Assembly (NCBI GenBank): GCA_021736285.1
Contig: JAIPGE010000050.1
Coordinates: 1 to 8,692, forward strand
Source: Candidatus Izemoplasma sp.
GTDB taxonomy: Bacteria; Bacillota_I; Bacilli_A; Izemoplasmatales; Izemoplasmataceae
Direction of reading: 5' to 3'
DNA: 8,692 nt
The notes beneath the pieces were generated by a model. The model was given only the letters and a program-made list of their open reading frames with translations, searched no databases and had not been told where the DNA came from. Of this stretch, positions 1 to 5,523 are shown in pieces; the first letter of the stretch is position 1, and each line of letters begins with the position of its first letter. A program made the translations under genes and the position numbers.

Positions 1-617
1 CCTCAACAGCGACAGATTCAAATGCCTTGTGTCACGCTAATTATTTATACAATAATGCAATCTTAGAAAATCCACTTTGGGTATCATGGCATTATACAAT
101 TGATGATCATGACGTCTATCAACATCTACCTGAGGATGAACGGGGATACCATGCCGGAGATGGTAGTACAAATCCTGGAGATGGTACTTATTTAGGTGGT
201 GGAAACCGAAATGGTGTTGGAATTGAGATGAGTGTCAATGATGATGGTGATATGTACCGAACTTGGCAACGTACAGCAAAACTTGTGGTTGATATCTTAG
301 TTCGCAATAATCTTCCATTATCACAACAAACATATCACAATGATTTTTCTGGAAAAGATTGTCCAAATACATTGCGTAATTCAGGTCTTATTCCACTCTT
401 TGAAGAATTTGTCGCCAACGAATATTATATTCGTACCAATCATCCTGATGCCGTGATTACATTTACATCTCACAACCCCGATATACTAGATAATCATGGG
501 CGAATACTATCAATTCCAGAACGTGCAACAACTGTCAGCTACACCATAACTGTTACTGAAAATGGTGTCACTGAAAGTAGAACATTTTATACATATGTAC
601 CAGGATCAGTAAGATAG
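1..617 (+). CDS. N-acetylmuramoyl-L-alanine amidase (Amidase_2/PGRP fold) with C-terminal Ig-like module, 5' end missing
   Basis: This is the 3' part of a gene whose reading frame is open from base 3, so its start lies left of the window; a TTG at 27 is internal. The visible 204 residues match the zinc amidase fold that cuts the bond between N-acetylmuramic acid and the stem-peptide L-alanine. Visible family marks are the HANYLYN helix, SWHYTIDD, the YQHLPEDE strand followed by YHAGDG, the GNRNGVGIEM strand, and YHNDFSGKDCPNTLR, which holds the His and Cys zinc ligands. The first zinc-ligand His, expected in the missing N-terminal part, cannot be checked. The last ~55 residues (FTSHNPDILDNHGRILSIP onward) look like a degenerate bacterial Ig-like domain, probably a wall- or matrix-binding appendage. 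Any signal peptide would be upstream. It could be a housekeeping autolysin or a prophage-derived endolysin; the Ig tail and lack of phage neighbours favour an envelope enzyme. The family call is firm, the role is inferred. Confidence 0.9.
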   Translation, partial: STATDSNALCHANYLYNNAILENPLWVSWHYTIDDHDVYQHLPEDERGYHAGDGSTNPGDGTYLGGGNRNGVGIEMSVNDDGDMYRTWQRTAKLVVDILVRNNLPLSQQTYHNDFSGKDCPNTLRNSGLIPLFEEFVANEYYIRTNHPDAVITFTSHNPDILDNHGRILSIPERATTVSYTITVTENGVTESRTFYTYVPGSVR

Positions 618-695
618 AAATTGTATCAAAACTTTGAAAAAAACATTCTATATTCGTAAAAACAACCTATATACACGATAGTTCTTTAAATTGAA

Positions 696-724
696 TTGAC
701 AGCGTTTTCATGAGGTTGTAGAAT
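696..724 (+). promoter_or_regulatory. Strong sigma-A-type promoter for the surface protein gene
   Basis: A perfect -35 box TTGACA (696-701) is followed after 17 bases by TAGAAT (719-724), one mismatch from the consensus -10. Transcription should begin near 731, giving a leader of about 45 bases that ends in an AGGAGG ribosome binding site (766-771), five bases before the ATG. The rest of the 159-base spacer (618-695) is AT-rich; I see no clear terminator for the upstream amidase gene, so some read-through is possible. Confidence 0.75.
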
Positions 725-776
725 AAAGGTGTATTTAAATATAATAACAATTAAGAGAAAGGATTAGGAGGAAAAA

Positions 777-3356
777 ATGAAAAAAGTTTTATTGTTTTTT
801 ATGGCTAGTTTCGTAGTACTATTAGGACTCGGAACAATGGGCAACGTACAAGCAGAAGAGATTATTGACTTATATCCTTATGATAAGGAAGCATGTTTAA
901 ACGCTGAAGAAAGTTGTCCAAACACAAAAGTTGGAGATTCACATTGGGACGTAACGTATTATGGTCACAGATATCATGTCGTTAGTGGCAACGCACGTTA
1001 TGCTGTTGAATTCGATGATGCAAACTCTGACGGATTATATGATTTCACAGAATACCCAAGTGCTTCATGGAGTTCATTCGGAGGATTATTTGTAAATGAT
1101 ACAGCATCAGAAGTGATTATTGATACAGGTAACTCACGGGGTGATACTTCTAACAATTCAACACCTCGTATATGGGTGTACTTTGATGCAGATGGTAATG
1201 CTATAATGTATGAAGACAACTATATTAATAAGTTTGATCTTTATAATGATGGGGATGCAACCACTCCAGATTGGCGTTTTGCAACTGCAGCGGAAGTTAC
1301 AGCTTATACCGATGCTGAAACAGAATTAACTGATGCAATTACTGCACGTGATGCTGTTTATGCTGACACAAACAGTACTCAACAAGAAAAAGACGATGCA
1401 GATGCAGTAGTTACTACTAAACAAGCAGCGTTTGATGCAATTGATGCAGTCACAAAAATTGATGCATTAATTCGTATGAAGATGGATGACACAGATACTG
1501 ATGGATATGTTGTTGAACCCTTGGCTTCATTAAAATGGTACAAAGAAGGCATTGACCCTCTAGTTGATACAGATGAGACTACTTGGTCTGACATCATTAC
1601 TGATGATCCAAACAACGTAGTTATCCCTGCTGGATGGAGTGTATTATACTTTGGTTATCTAGATCGTGATGGAGCAAACAATGTAAAGACAACCGATTAT
1701 ACAGGTATGTTCCCAGAAGCAATGCTTGATACTACAACTGCACCAGCAACAGTAACTTATGATGATCAACCAGCTTGGTATACTGGATTAGCAGCTTTAG
1801 ATGATGATCCAGCTACTGACGGAATCAATGTTGTTGTTGATTATAATGGTACATTTGAAATGCCAACAACTGTTGAAGCAGTATGGACAGATATGTTCGA
1901 TGCGAGTGGACAAATCATTAATAATGATGAGCAATTAGATTTTACAGTTGAAATTGCTGATGAAACTGGCGTATTAGAAACCTTAACTTATACTTGGAAT
2001 GAAACAAATGAAGAGTATGATTTAAGTGCAGAACAAACAGTTATTGACACTTCAGTCTTTGGTAAAGGATATACTGCAACATTTAACGTAACTACACCTG
2101 AAGGTGATGTTACAGAAGAAATGATTGATATTGTTATTGGTGTTATGCCACCTAGATTTATAGGTGTTGATGATCGTTATGTAAATGAAGATGCTTTTGT
2201 TGATTTATTACAAGGTGTTACTGCGGATGACGGTTATGGTAATGATGTCACAGATACAATTGAAGTTACTTTACCAGATGGATTTAACCAATATTATCCA
2301 CAACCAGGAGAATATACAATTGATTTAGAGTTCACACATCATGTACATTTTGATGGTGTTGAACCAGAATTATTTGTAGATAGTGTTGAACAAACATGGG
2401 ATGGCGAAATCAATCCTGAAGCTGCTATCAATGCAAACTCTGGTAAATTTATGGTTTATACAGATTCAGCTACTTTCCATGATGCTGGTAGTGGATGGGG
2501 AAGCGTTATGGTCCTTGTCGGTGCAGATGGATTAGTTGATGAAATTTATGATCGTTACGATTGGGATTACACAACTAGTTCAGGTACTGTTCTTGGAGAT
2601 GCTACAGCATTTGCTACATGGCAAGCTGCTGTTGTTATTCCTGAGGGCGGATATGTTGTTGCTGCACACGGAACACCTAATGGTCAAACATTACGTGATG
2701 AAAATCTTGCTTATGATGCACCAATCAGCATTACTTGGCCTGAACCAGATTTTGATTATGATATTGTTACAGAAACATCTTATGTCTTAACAGTTGATGA
2801 TATTACCGCACCTAACGCACTTATTGTTAACGACGAGATGCAAATAGTTGCTGGTGAGCACACTGATATCGATGACGTTATATTAAGCAATGTTGTTGCG
2901 CTTGATAACTCAGATGCAATTGATGATTTAGCAATTTACGTATCAAATAATGGTGGATTATTACTTGACACTGCAGATACTTACACTGTTGAAGTTACTG
3001 TTGAAGATTTAGCAGGTAACACAGATGTTGTGACGTTCTCAATTATTGTCGTTGAACCAACATTAACAGAAGCTGAGGTTCAAGCAATGTTAGATAATCA
3101 AACAATTACCGCTGATGAGGTTCAAGCATTACTTGACGCACAAATTTTAACTGAAGCAGACGTTCAAGCGTTAATTGACGCAGACTTATTAACTGATGAA
3201 GATGTACAAACATTAATTGATGCTTCAATTGATGAATATAAAGAAGAAGTTTTAGCAGAAACAGGATGTGGATCATCTCTTGCAACAGGAAGTATTGTTG
3301 TTGTATTATTCGCTGCACTTGGTGGCGCTGGATTATTCTTTATTAGAAAAAAATAA
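777..3356 (+). CDS. Large acidic secreted surface protein with duplicated beta module, Ig-like domains, 14-aa repeats and Cys-containing C-terminal membrane anchor
   Basis: I do not recognise a named family for the whole 859-aa protein. The start is set by AGGAGG five bases upstream and by the signal peptide (residues 1-27, hydrophobic core LLFFMASFVVLLGLG, likely cut after VQA). Residues 81-92 (DANSDGLYDFTE) form an EF-hand/dockerin-like calcium loop. Residues 98-297 contain a beta module interrupted by a helical Ala/Asp-rich insert (168-233); a shorter related module lies at about 560-640. Both share a V-x(2-3)-D-x-x-G strand, a YD/YE patch and VVIP-x-G. Around 458-545 and 674-762 are Ig-like/DUF5011-like segments (the second ends DLAGNTDVVTFSIIVVEP). 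Four 14-aa repeats (763-818) lead into ETGCGSS (828-834), a hydrophobic segment (about 838-856) and RKK. The protein is very rich in Asp/Glu. Its gene stands alone between its own promoter and a terminator. Probable role: adhesin or envelope scaffold; no catalytic motif is visible. Confidence 0.85.
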   Translation: MKKVLLFFMASFVVLLGLGTMGNVQAEEIIDLYPYDKEACLNAEESCPNTKVGDSHWDVTYYGHRYHVVSGNARYAVEFDDANSDGLYDFTEYPSASWSSFGGLFVNDTASEVIIDTGNSRGDTSNNSTPRIWVYFDADGNAIMYEDNYINKFDLYNDGDATTPDWRFATAAEVTAYTDAETELTDAITARDAVYADTNSTQQEKDDADAVVTTKQAAFDAIDAVTKIDALIRMKMDDTDTDGYVVEPLASLKWYKEGIDPLVDTDETTWSDIITDDPNNVVIPAGWSVLYFGYLDRDGANNVKTTDYTGMFPEAMLDTTTAPATVTYDDQPAWYTGLAALDDDPATDGINVVVDYNGTFEMPTTVEAVWTDMFDASGQIINNDEQLDFTVEIADETGVLETLTYTWNETNEEYDLSAEQTVIDTSVFGKGYTATFNVTTPEGDVTEEMIDIVIGVMPPRFIGVDDRYVNEDAFVDLLQGVTADDGYGNDVTDTIEVTLPDGFNQYYPQPGEYTIDLEFTHHVHFDGVEPELFVDSVEQTWDGEINPEAAINANSGKFMVYTDSATFHDAGSGWGSVMVLVGADGLVDEIYDRYDWDYTTSSGTVLGDATAFATWQAAVVIPEGGYVVAAHGTPNGQTLRDENLAYDAPISITWPEPDFDYDIVTETSYVLTVDDITAPNALIVNDEMQIVAGEHTDIDDVILSNVVALDNSDAIDDLAIYVSNNGGLLLDTADTYTVEVTVEDLAGNTDVVTFSIIVVEPTLTEAEVQAMLDNQTITADEVQALLDAQILTEADVQALIDADLLTDEDVQTLIDASIDEYKEEVLAETGCGSSLATGSIVVVLFAALGGAGLFFIRKK
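3063..3230 (+). repeat. Four tandem 14-residue (42-bp) repeats in the surface protein stalk
   Basis: Four consecutive units at 3063-3104, 3105-3146, 3147-3188 and 3189-3230 encode LTEAEVQAMLDNQT, ITADEVQALLDAQI, LTEADVQALIDADL and LTDEDVQTLIDASI. The consensus is [LI]T-x-x-[ED]-VQ-[AT]-[ML]-[LI]-D. Codons differ between units, so the array is old or kept by protein-level selection rather than freshly expanded. The units look helical and sit between the last Ig-like domain and the membrane anchor, where a rod or spacer is expected. Confidence 0.9.
3258..3353 (+). other. Cys-containing C-terminal sorting/anchor signal (ETGCGSS, transmembrane segment, RKK)
   Basis: The last 32 residues of the surface protein have the three-part layout of a C-terminal sorting signal. 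They run as a short motif (E828-T-G-C-G-S-S834), about 19 small or hydrophobic residues (TGSIVVVLFAALGGAGLFFI) and a basic tail RKK at the very end. There is no LPXTG, so classical sortase A is not expected. The central Cys831 resembles the layout of Cys-containing tails such as MYXO-CTERM and SYNERG-CTERM, where a Gly/Cys motif precedes the membrane segment. Whether this tail is cleaved, lipidated or simply a transmembrane anchor cannot be told from sequence. Confidence 0.7.
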
Positions 3357-3428
3357 TAGCCTAAGGATTGTCTATCAACAATCGATGACATGATGATTAG
3401 CACATGCCTAAAGGTTAAATAAAAACAC

Positions 3429-3515
3429 AAGAGGAGTAGTTGATTGTTAAGCACTATGAAATTAAATTCAAAATATGAATCGTATGGGATTATGGTTTAA
3501 CAAACTACTCCTCTT
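3429..3515. repeat. Long imperfect inverted repeat with a 46-base loop (hairpin or MITE-like remnant)
   Basis: AAGAGGAGTAG (from 3429) pairs perfectly with CTACTCCTCTT (ending 3515); the perfect arms are 13 bases, AAGAGGAGTAGTT and AACTACTCCTCTT. After a 3-base bulge, TTGTTAA (3444-3450) pairs with TTAACAA (3497-3503, sharing one base), giving about 19 pairs around a 46-base loop. The loop contains a smaller hairpin, ATTCA/TGAAT (3466-3480). Only a weak T-run follows on the + strand, while on the - strand a GTGTTTTTATTT stretch follows. It could be a terminator, a small structured RNA, or the fused ends of a lost mobile element. I see no target-site duplication. Confidence 0.6.
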
Positions 3516-3520
3516 TCATT

Positions 3521-3560
3521 AAAAAAGTTATCCCTAGGGATAACTTTTCTCTTTATTCAT
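3521..3560. terminator. Bidirectional intrinsic terminator
   Basis: A perfect 26-base palindrome (3523-3548) has the half-site AAAAGTTATCCCT. It folds as an 11-bp stem with a CTAG loop. The + strand runs on into TTTTCTCTTTATT, and the A-run at 3521-3526 supplies a U-run on the - strand. It ends the surface protein transcript and isolates the ABC operon from it. Confidence 0.88.
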
Positions 3561-3636
3561 TAACAATAACTATGATGATATTGACGTATATTTTAGCAAG
3601 AAAATGAATCTTAGGACAAATCTCTGGATGAAGAAG

Positions 3637-3665
3637 TTTTCAATTGTTTGAAAATATTTTTTCAA
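3637..3665. promoter_or_regulatory. Three alternating inverted heptamers with an 11-base period
   Basis: TTTTCAA (3637-3643), TTGAAAA (3648-3654) and TTTTCAA (3659-3665) are exact copies in alternating orientation. Their starts are exactly 11 bases apart, close to one helical turn, with TTGT and TATT spacers. The middle copy can pair with either neighbour. This may be a protein-binding array upstream of the operon promoter; the AT-rich composition makes chance occurrence possible. Confidence 0.4.
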
Positions 3666-3672
3666 ATGTGAA

Positions 3673-3689
3673 AGTTCTCATTAAGAACT
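3673..3689. promoter_or_regulatory. Inverted repeat AGTTCT-N5-AGAACT, candidate activator site
   Basis: A perfect 6-bp dyad (3673-3678 and 3684-3689, spacer CATTA) is centred on 3681. If transcription starts near 3724, the centre is about -43. That is the usual place for an activator touching RNA polymerase at a promoter with a weak -35, which is what is seen here. No regulator gene is in the window. Confidence 0.4.
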
Positions 3690-3717
3690 ACTAATATAAC
3701 AATAAACATTGTATAAT
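3689..3717 (+). promoter_or_regulatory. Promoter of the ABC importer operon (consensus -10, poor -35)
   Basis: TATAAT (3712-3717) is a perfect -10. Seventeen bases upstream the -35 position reads TACTAA (3689-3694), far from TTGACA, and no better hexamer lies at 16-18 bases. The start of transcription should be near 3724, leaving a leader of about 66 bases. A weak -35 beside a dyad suggests regulated, activator-helped transcription. Confidence 0.55.
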
Positions 3718-3732
3718 TAAGATAGAAAAAAC

Positions 3733-3762
3733 ACTCTATTTATTAACAGTTACATATAGAGT
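3733..3762. promoter_or_regulatory. Leader dyad ACTCTAT-N16-ATAGAGT, candidate operator or 5'-UTR hairpin
   Basis: ACTCTAT (3733-3739) and ATAGAGT (3756-3762) are perfect inverted copies. Between them sits a nearly concentric TAAC-A-GTTA (3744-3752). At about +9 to +38 this is a natural repressor operator position. In RNA it would form a hairpin ending 14 bases before the ribosome binding site. Confidence 0.4.
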
Positions 3763-3789
3763 AATGGAAAAAAATTGGGAGAGATTATT

Positions 3790-5457
3790 ATGAAAAAGGT
3801 TTTAATTTTTTTGACGGTATTTAGTTTTATTTTAATATTAACGGGCTGTGGTGGTGACGACAATGGCAAAATCCAATGTAATGATGGATATCACGAAGAA
3901 AACGGTGAATGCGTTGCTGACGAAGTCAACCAAGGATATCCTGTTTTTAGTGGTGTTGAAGATCTTGAAATAACCATTGGAGATAGCTTTGATCCATTAA
4001 GTGATGTTACTGCTTCCGATGAAGAAGACGGTAATCTCACATCAAGTATCGCTATCAGTGGAACAGTCGATACAGATGCAGTAGGTATTTACACGATTGA
4101 GTATACCGTTACTGACTCTGATTCAAACGTTACAACTGTAGAAAGAGATGTATCTGTTATTGGGTTAGATGGTTGTGCAGTTCACTACACACTAATTGAT
4201 GGAACATGTATTAAAAATGACCCTGAAGTGATTACCATTTTGCATGGGGCAGTATATGAGATTGATCCATTTCATGAAGCCTATACGGGTACTGACCAAT
4301 TAGAGCGTCAACAATTACAAGAAGATGTTGAAGCACAATATAATGTAATTATCAATTATGAAAACTATTCTTCAAGTGCCGCTTGGGGACCAGCACGAAC
4401 ACAAGCAATCATCAATGCAAGTGTTGCAGGAGACCCATTAGGTGATATTTATTGGGTAACCAGTGACTGGATTCAAGAGTTGGTAAAAGGAAATGCAGTT
4501 GCGAATGTTACTCCATACTTAAACACTGTTGGACAAAATATTGATCAAGCATGGCACGATATTGGCGAATACCAAGATGCAGTCTATGGATTTGAATCAT
4601 ATAAACCTTCAATTGACACAGGACTTTATTACAATGCTGATTTAATTGATAGTCTTGGTGTTGAAAATCCATCTGATTTATACTTAGATGGCCAATGGAA
4701 CTGGAGTAAATTTGAAGCATGGGCAACACAGGTTCAAACAGCACTCAGTGGACAACCAGATGATATGTATGCACTTGGTGGAATGTTTAGTTATTATGCG
4801 AATGCGATGACAACATTAAATGGTGGTAGCTTAATTAATAAACAAACTGAACGCGTTGCATTTGCTCAAAATCCAGCATTAGAAACATATGATTTTCTGA
4901 CAACGTTACACGAAAAAGGATTGTTTGAACCGAGTCCACAATATGATTCTGGCTCTGCATTATGGCAAACCGGAAAAGTTGCAATGCATCCTGGTAGTTT
5001 ATGGTTTTTAACTGCTGAGAATCGTTGGGGAACACTCGAGTTTGAAATAGGATTTGTACCTTATCCCGCTGCAGATGACTATCAAGATGATTACATTAGT
5101 CCGATTAATGGTGTCGCAATCATGACAATGGCAAGTGGTATGGAACCAGATCGTGAAGCGTTAGTATTTGAAGTTTGGAATGAACTACAACTTTGGAAAT
5201 CAGACACAGAGGCAGACACTGATTTTGCCACTGTATTGATGACAAAATTTGATGAACAAAAGTATATTGACGCGTATATCGATGTCTATGATAAAGTATA
5301 CTTAGATTTAATAAATGCAATCGGTATTGGTGCATATAGTGAAAATGGTTGGGCAAGAAACATCAACATTGCAATTCGAGAAGGTAATGCAAGAACAACT
5401 GTGGATACAATAAAACCAATTTATGAAGCAGCACTATTGGATTATTTAGGAGACTAA
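3790..5457 (+). CDS. ABC importer solute-binding lipoprotein (family 1) with N-terminal Cys-loop/DUF5011-like Ig stalk
   Basis: The start is the ATG at 3790: GGGAGAG lies six bases upstream, and the signal peptide begins MKKVLIFLTVF. The lipobox LTGC places the lipidated Cys at residue 20, so the protein is tethered to the outer face of the membrane. Then come CNDGYHEENGEC (C30-C41), a DUF5011-like Ig domain (about 50-126, ending YTIEYTVTDSDSNVTTVERDV), and CAVHYTLIDGTC (C129-C140), both CX10C. Residues about 145-555 form a family 1 extracellular binding domain with recognisable features such as NWSKFEAWATQVQ, ALGGMFSYYANAMTTLNGGS and SGSALWQTGKVAMHPGSLWF, and several Trp/Tyr residues that could stack on sugars. 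At 555 residues it is longer than the usual 400-450 because of the stalk. It is the first gene of the operon; the 971-aa receptor follows after a 66-base gap with a hairpin. A sugar or glycoconjugate ligand is likely; the exact substrate is unknown. Confidence 0.9.
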   Translation: MKKVLIFLTVFSFILILTGCGGDDNGKIQCNDGYHEENGECVADEVNQGYPVFSGVEDLEITIGDSFDPLSDVTASDEEDGNLTSSIAISGTVDTDAVGIYTIEYTVTDSDSNVTTVERDVSVIGLDGCAVHYTLIDGTCIKNDPEVITILHGAVYEIDPFHEAYTGTDQLERQQLQEDVEAQYNVIINYENYSSSAAWGPARTQAIINASVAGDPLGDIYWVTSDWIQELVKGNAVANVTPYLNTVGQNIDQAWHDIGEYQDAVYGFESYKPSIDTGLYYNADLIDSLGVENPSDLYLDGQWNWSKFEAWATQVQTALSGQPDDMYALGGMFSYYANAMTTLNGGSLINKQTERVAFAQNPALETYDFLTTLHEKGLFEPSPQYDSGSALWQTGKVAMHPGSLWFLTAENRWGTLEFEIGFVPYPAADDYQDDYISPINGVAIMTMASGMEPDREALVFEVWNELQLWKSDTEADTDFATVLMTKFDEQKYIDAYIDVYDKVYLDLINAIGIGAYSENGWARNINIAIREGNARTTVDTIKPIYEAALLDYLGD

Positions 5458-5467
5458 TCGATAAGGA

Positions 5468-5500
5468 CTCCCCCTCTTCTGATAGTTAGAAAAGGGGGAG
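5468..5500 (+). promoter_or_regulatory. Intercistronic GC-rich hairpin inside the ABC operon
   Basis: CTCCCCCTCTTCT (5468-5480) pairs with AGAAAAGGGGGAG (5488-5500) around a 7-base loop, with one C/A mismatch: 12 of 13 pairs. It starts 11 bases after the stop codon and has no U-run after it (GCTATAAAGAGG follows), so it is not a normal terminator. In transporter operons such structures commonly shield the upstream receptor message from 3' decay and let it outnumber downstream products. The next gene's AGAGGAG (5508-5514) lies just outside the stem. Confidence 0.65.
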
Positions 5501-5523
5501 GCTATAAAGAGGAGTTAGATTAG

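Larger units (their letters stand above)
3357..3789. other. 433-base non-coding region between the surface protein gene and the ABC importer operon
   Basis: No credible gene was found here on either strand. In order it holds a small 6-bp hairpin (GATTGT 3366-3371 with ACAATC 3378-3383), a long-stem hairpin (3429-3515), a perfect terminator palindrome (3523-3548), an AT-rich stretch without clear signals (3560-3630), a cluster of inverted repeats (3637-3689), a -10 box (3712-3717), a leader dyad (3733-3762) and the ribosome binding site of the lipoprotein gene. GCCTAAGG (3359-3366) and GCCTAAAGG (3406-3414) form a loose direct repeat of unknown meaning. Confidence 0.7.

Noticed and set aside
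27..617. TTG at 27 as the start of the amidase gene
   Set aside because: The frame is open to the window edge at base 3 and the residues before it continue the amidase fold; there is no ribosome binding site and no signal peptide at 27.
2536..2790. Second + strand frame inside the surface protein gene
   Set aside because: Its Leu/Met-rich translation is the out-of-frame reading of GAT/GCT/ATG-rich codons, with no initiation signal.
3063..3230. 42-bp periodic array considered as a CRISPR or DNA-level repeat
   Set aside because: The units are in frame, have no spacers, differ in codon choice and encode a regular 14-residue protein repeat.
3164..3454. Minus-strand open frame crossing the end of the surface protein gene
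   Set aside because: It is antisense to a well-supported coding region, has no ribosome binding site or recognisable domain, and its length is explained by codon bias of the + strand gene.
3429..3515. Complete insertion sequence bounded by the inverted repeats
   Set aside because: There is no transposase between the arms and no target-site duplication outside them; kept only as a hairpin with a possible MITE-like origin.
3528..3545. TAGGGATAAC at the terminator resembles half of the I-SceI homing endonuclease site
   Set aside because: Only ten bases match and they are one arm of a perfect palindrome that makes a normal terminator; there is no intron or endonuclease gene nearby.
3639..3662. 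TTTTCAA/TTGAAAA hairpin followed by TATTTTTTC as a terminator
   Set aside because: The stem is nearly all A-T pairs, the region lies between a better terminator and the promoter, and nothing would be terminated there.
3775..3789. TTG at 3775 as an upstream start of the lipoprotein gene
   Set aside because: It overlaps the ribosome binding site used by the ATG at 3790, and it would add MGEII before a signal peptide that clearly begins MKKVLIF.
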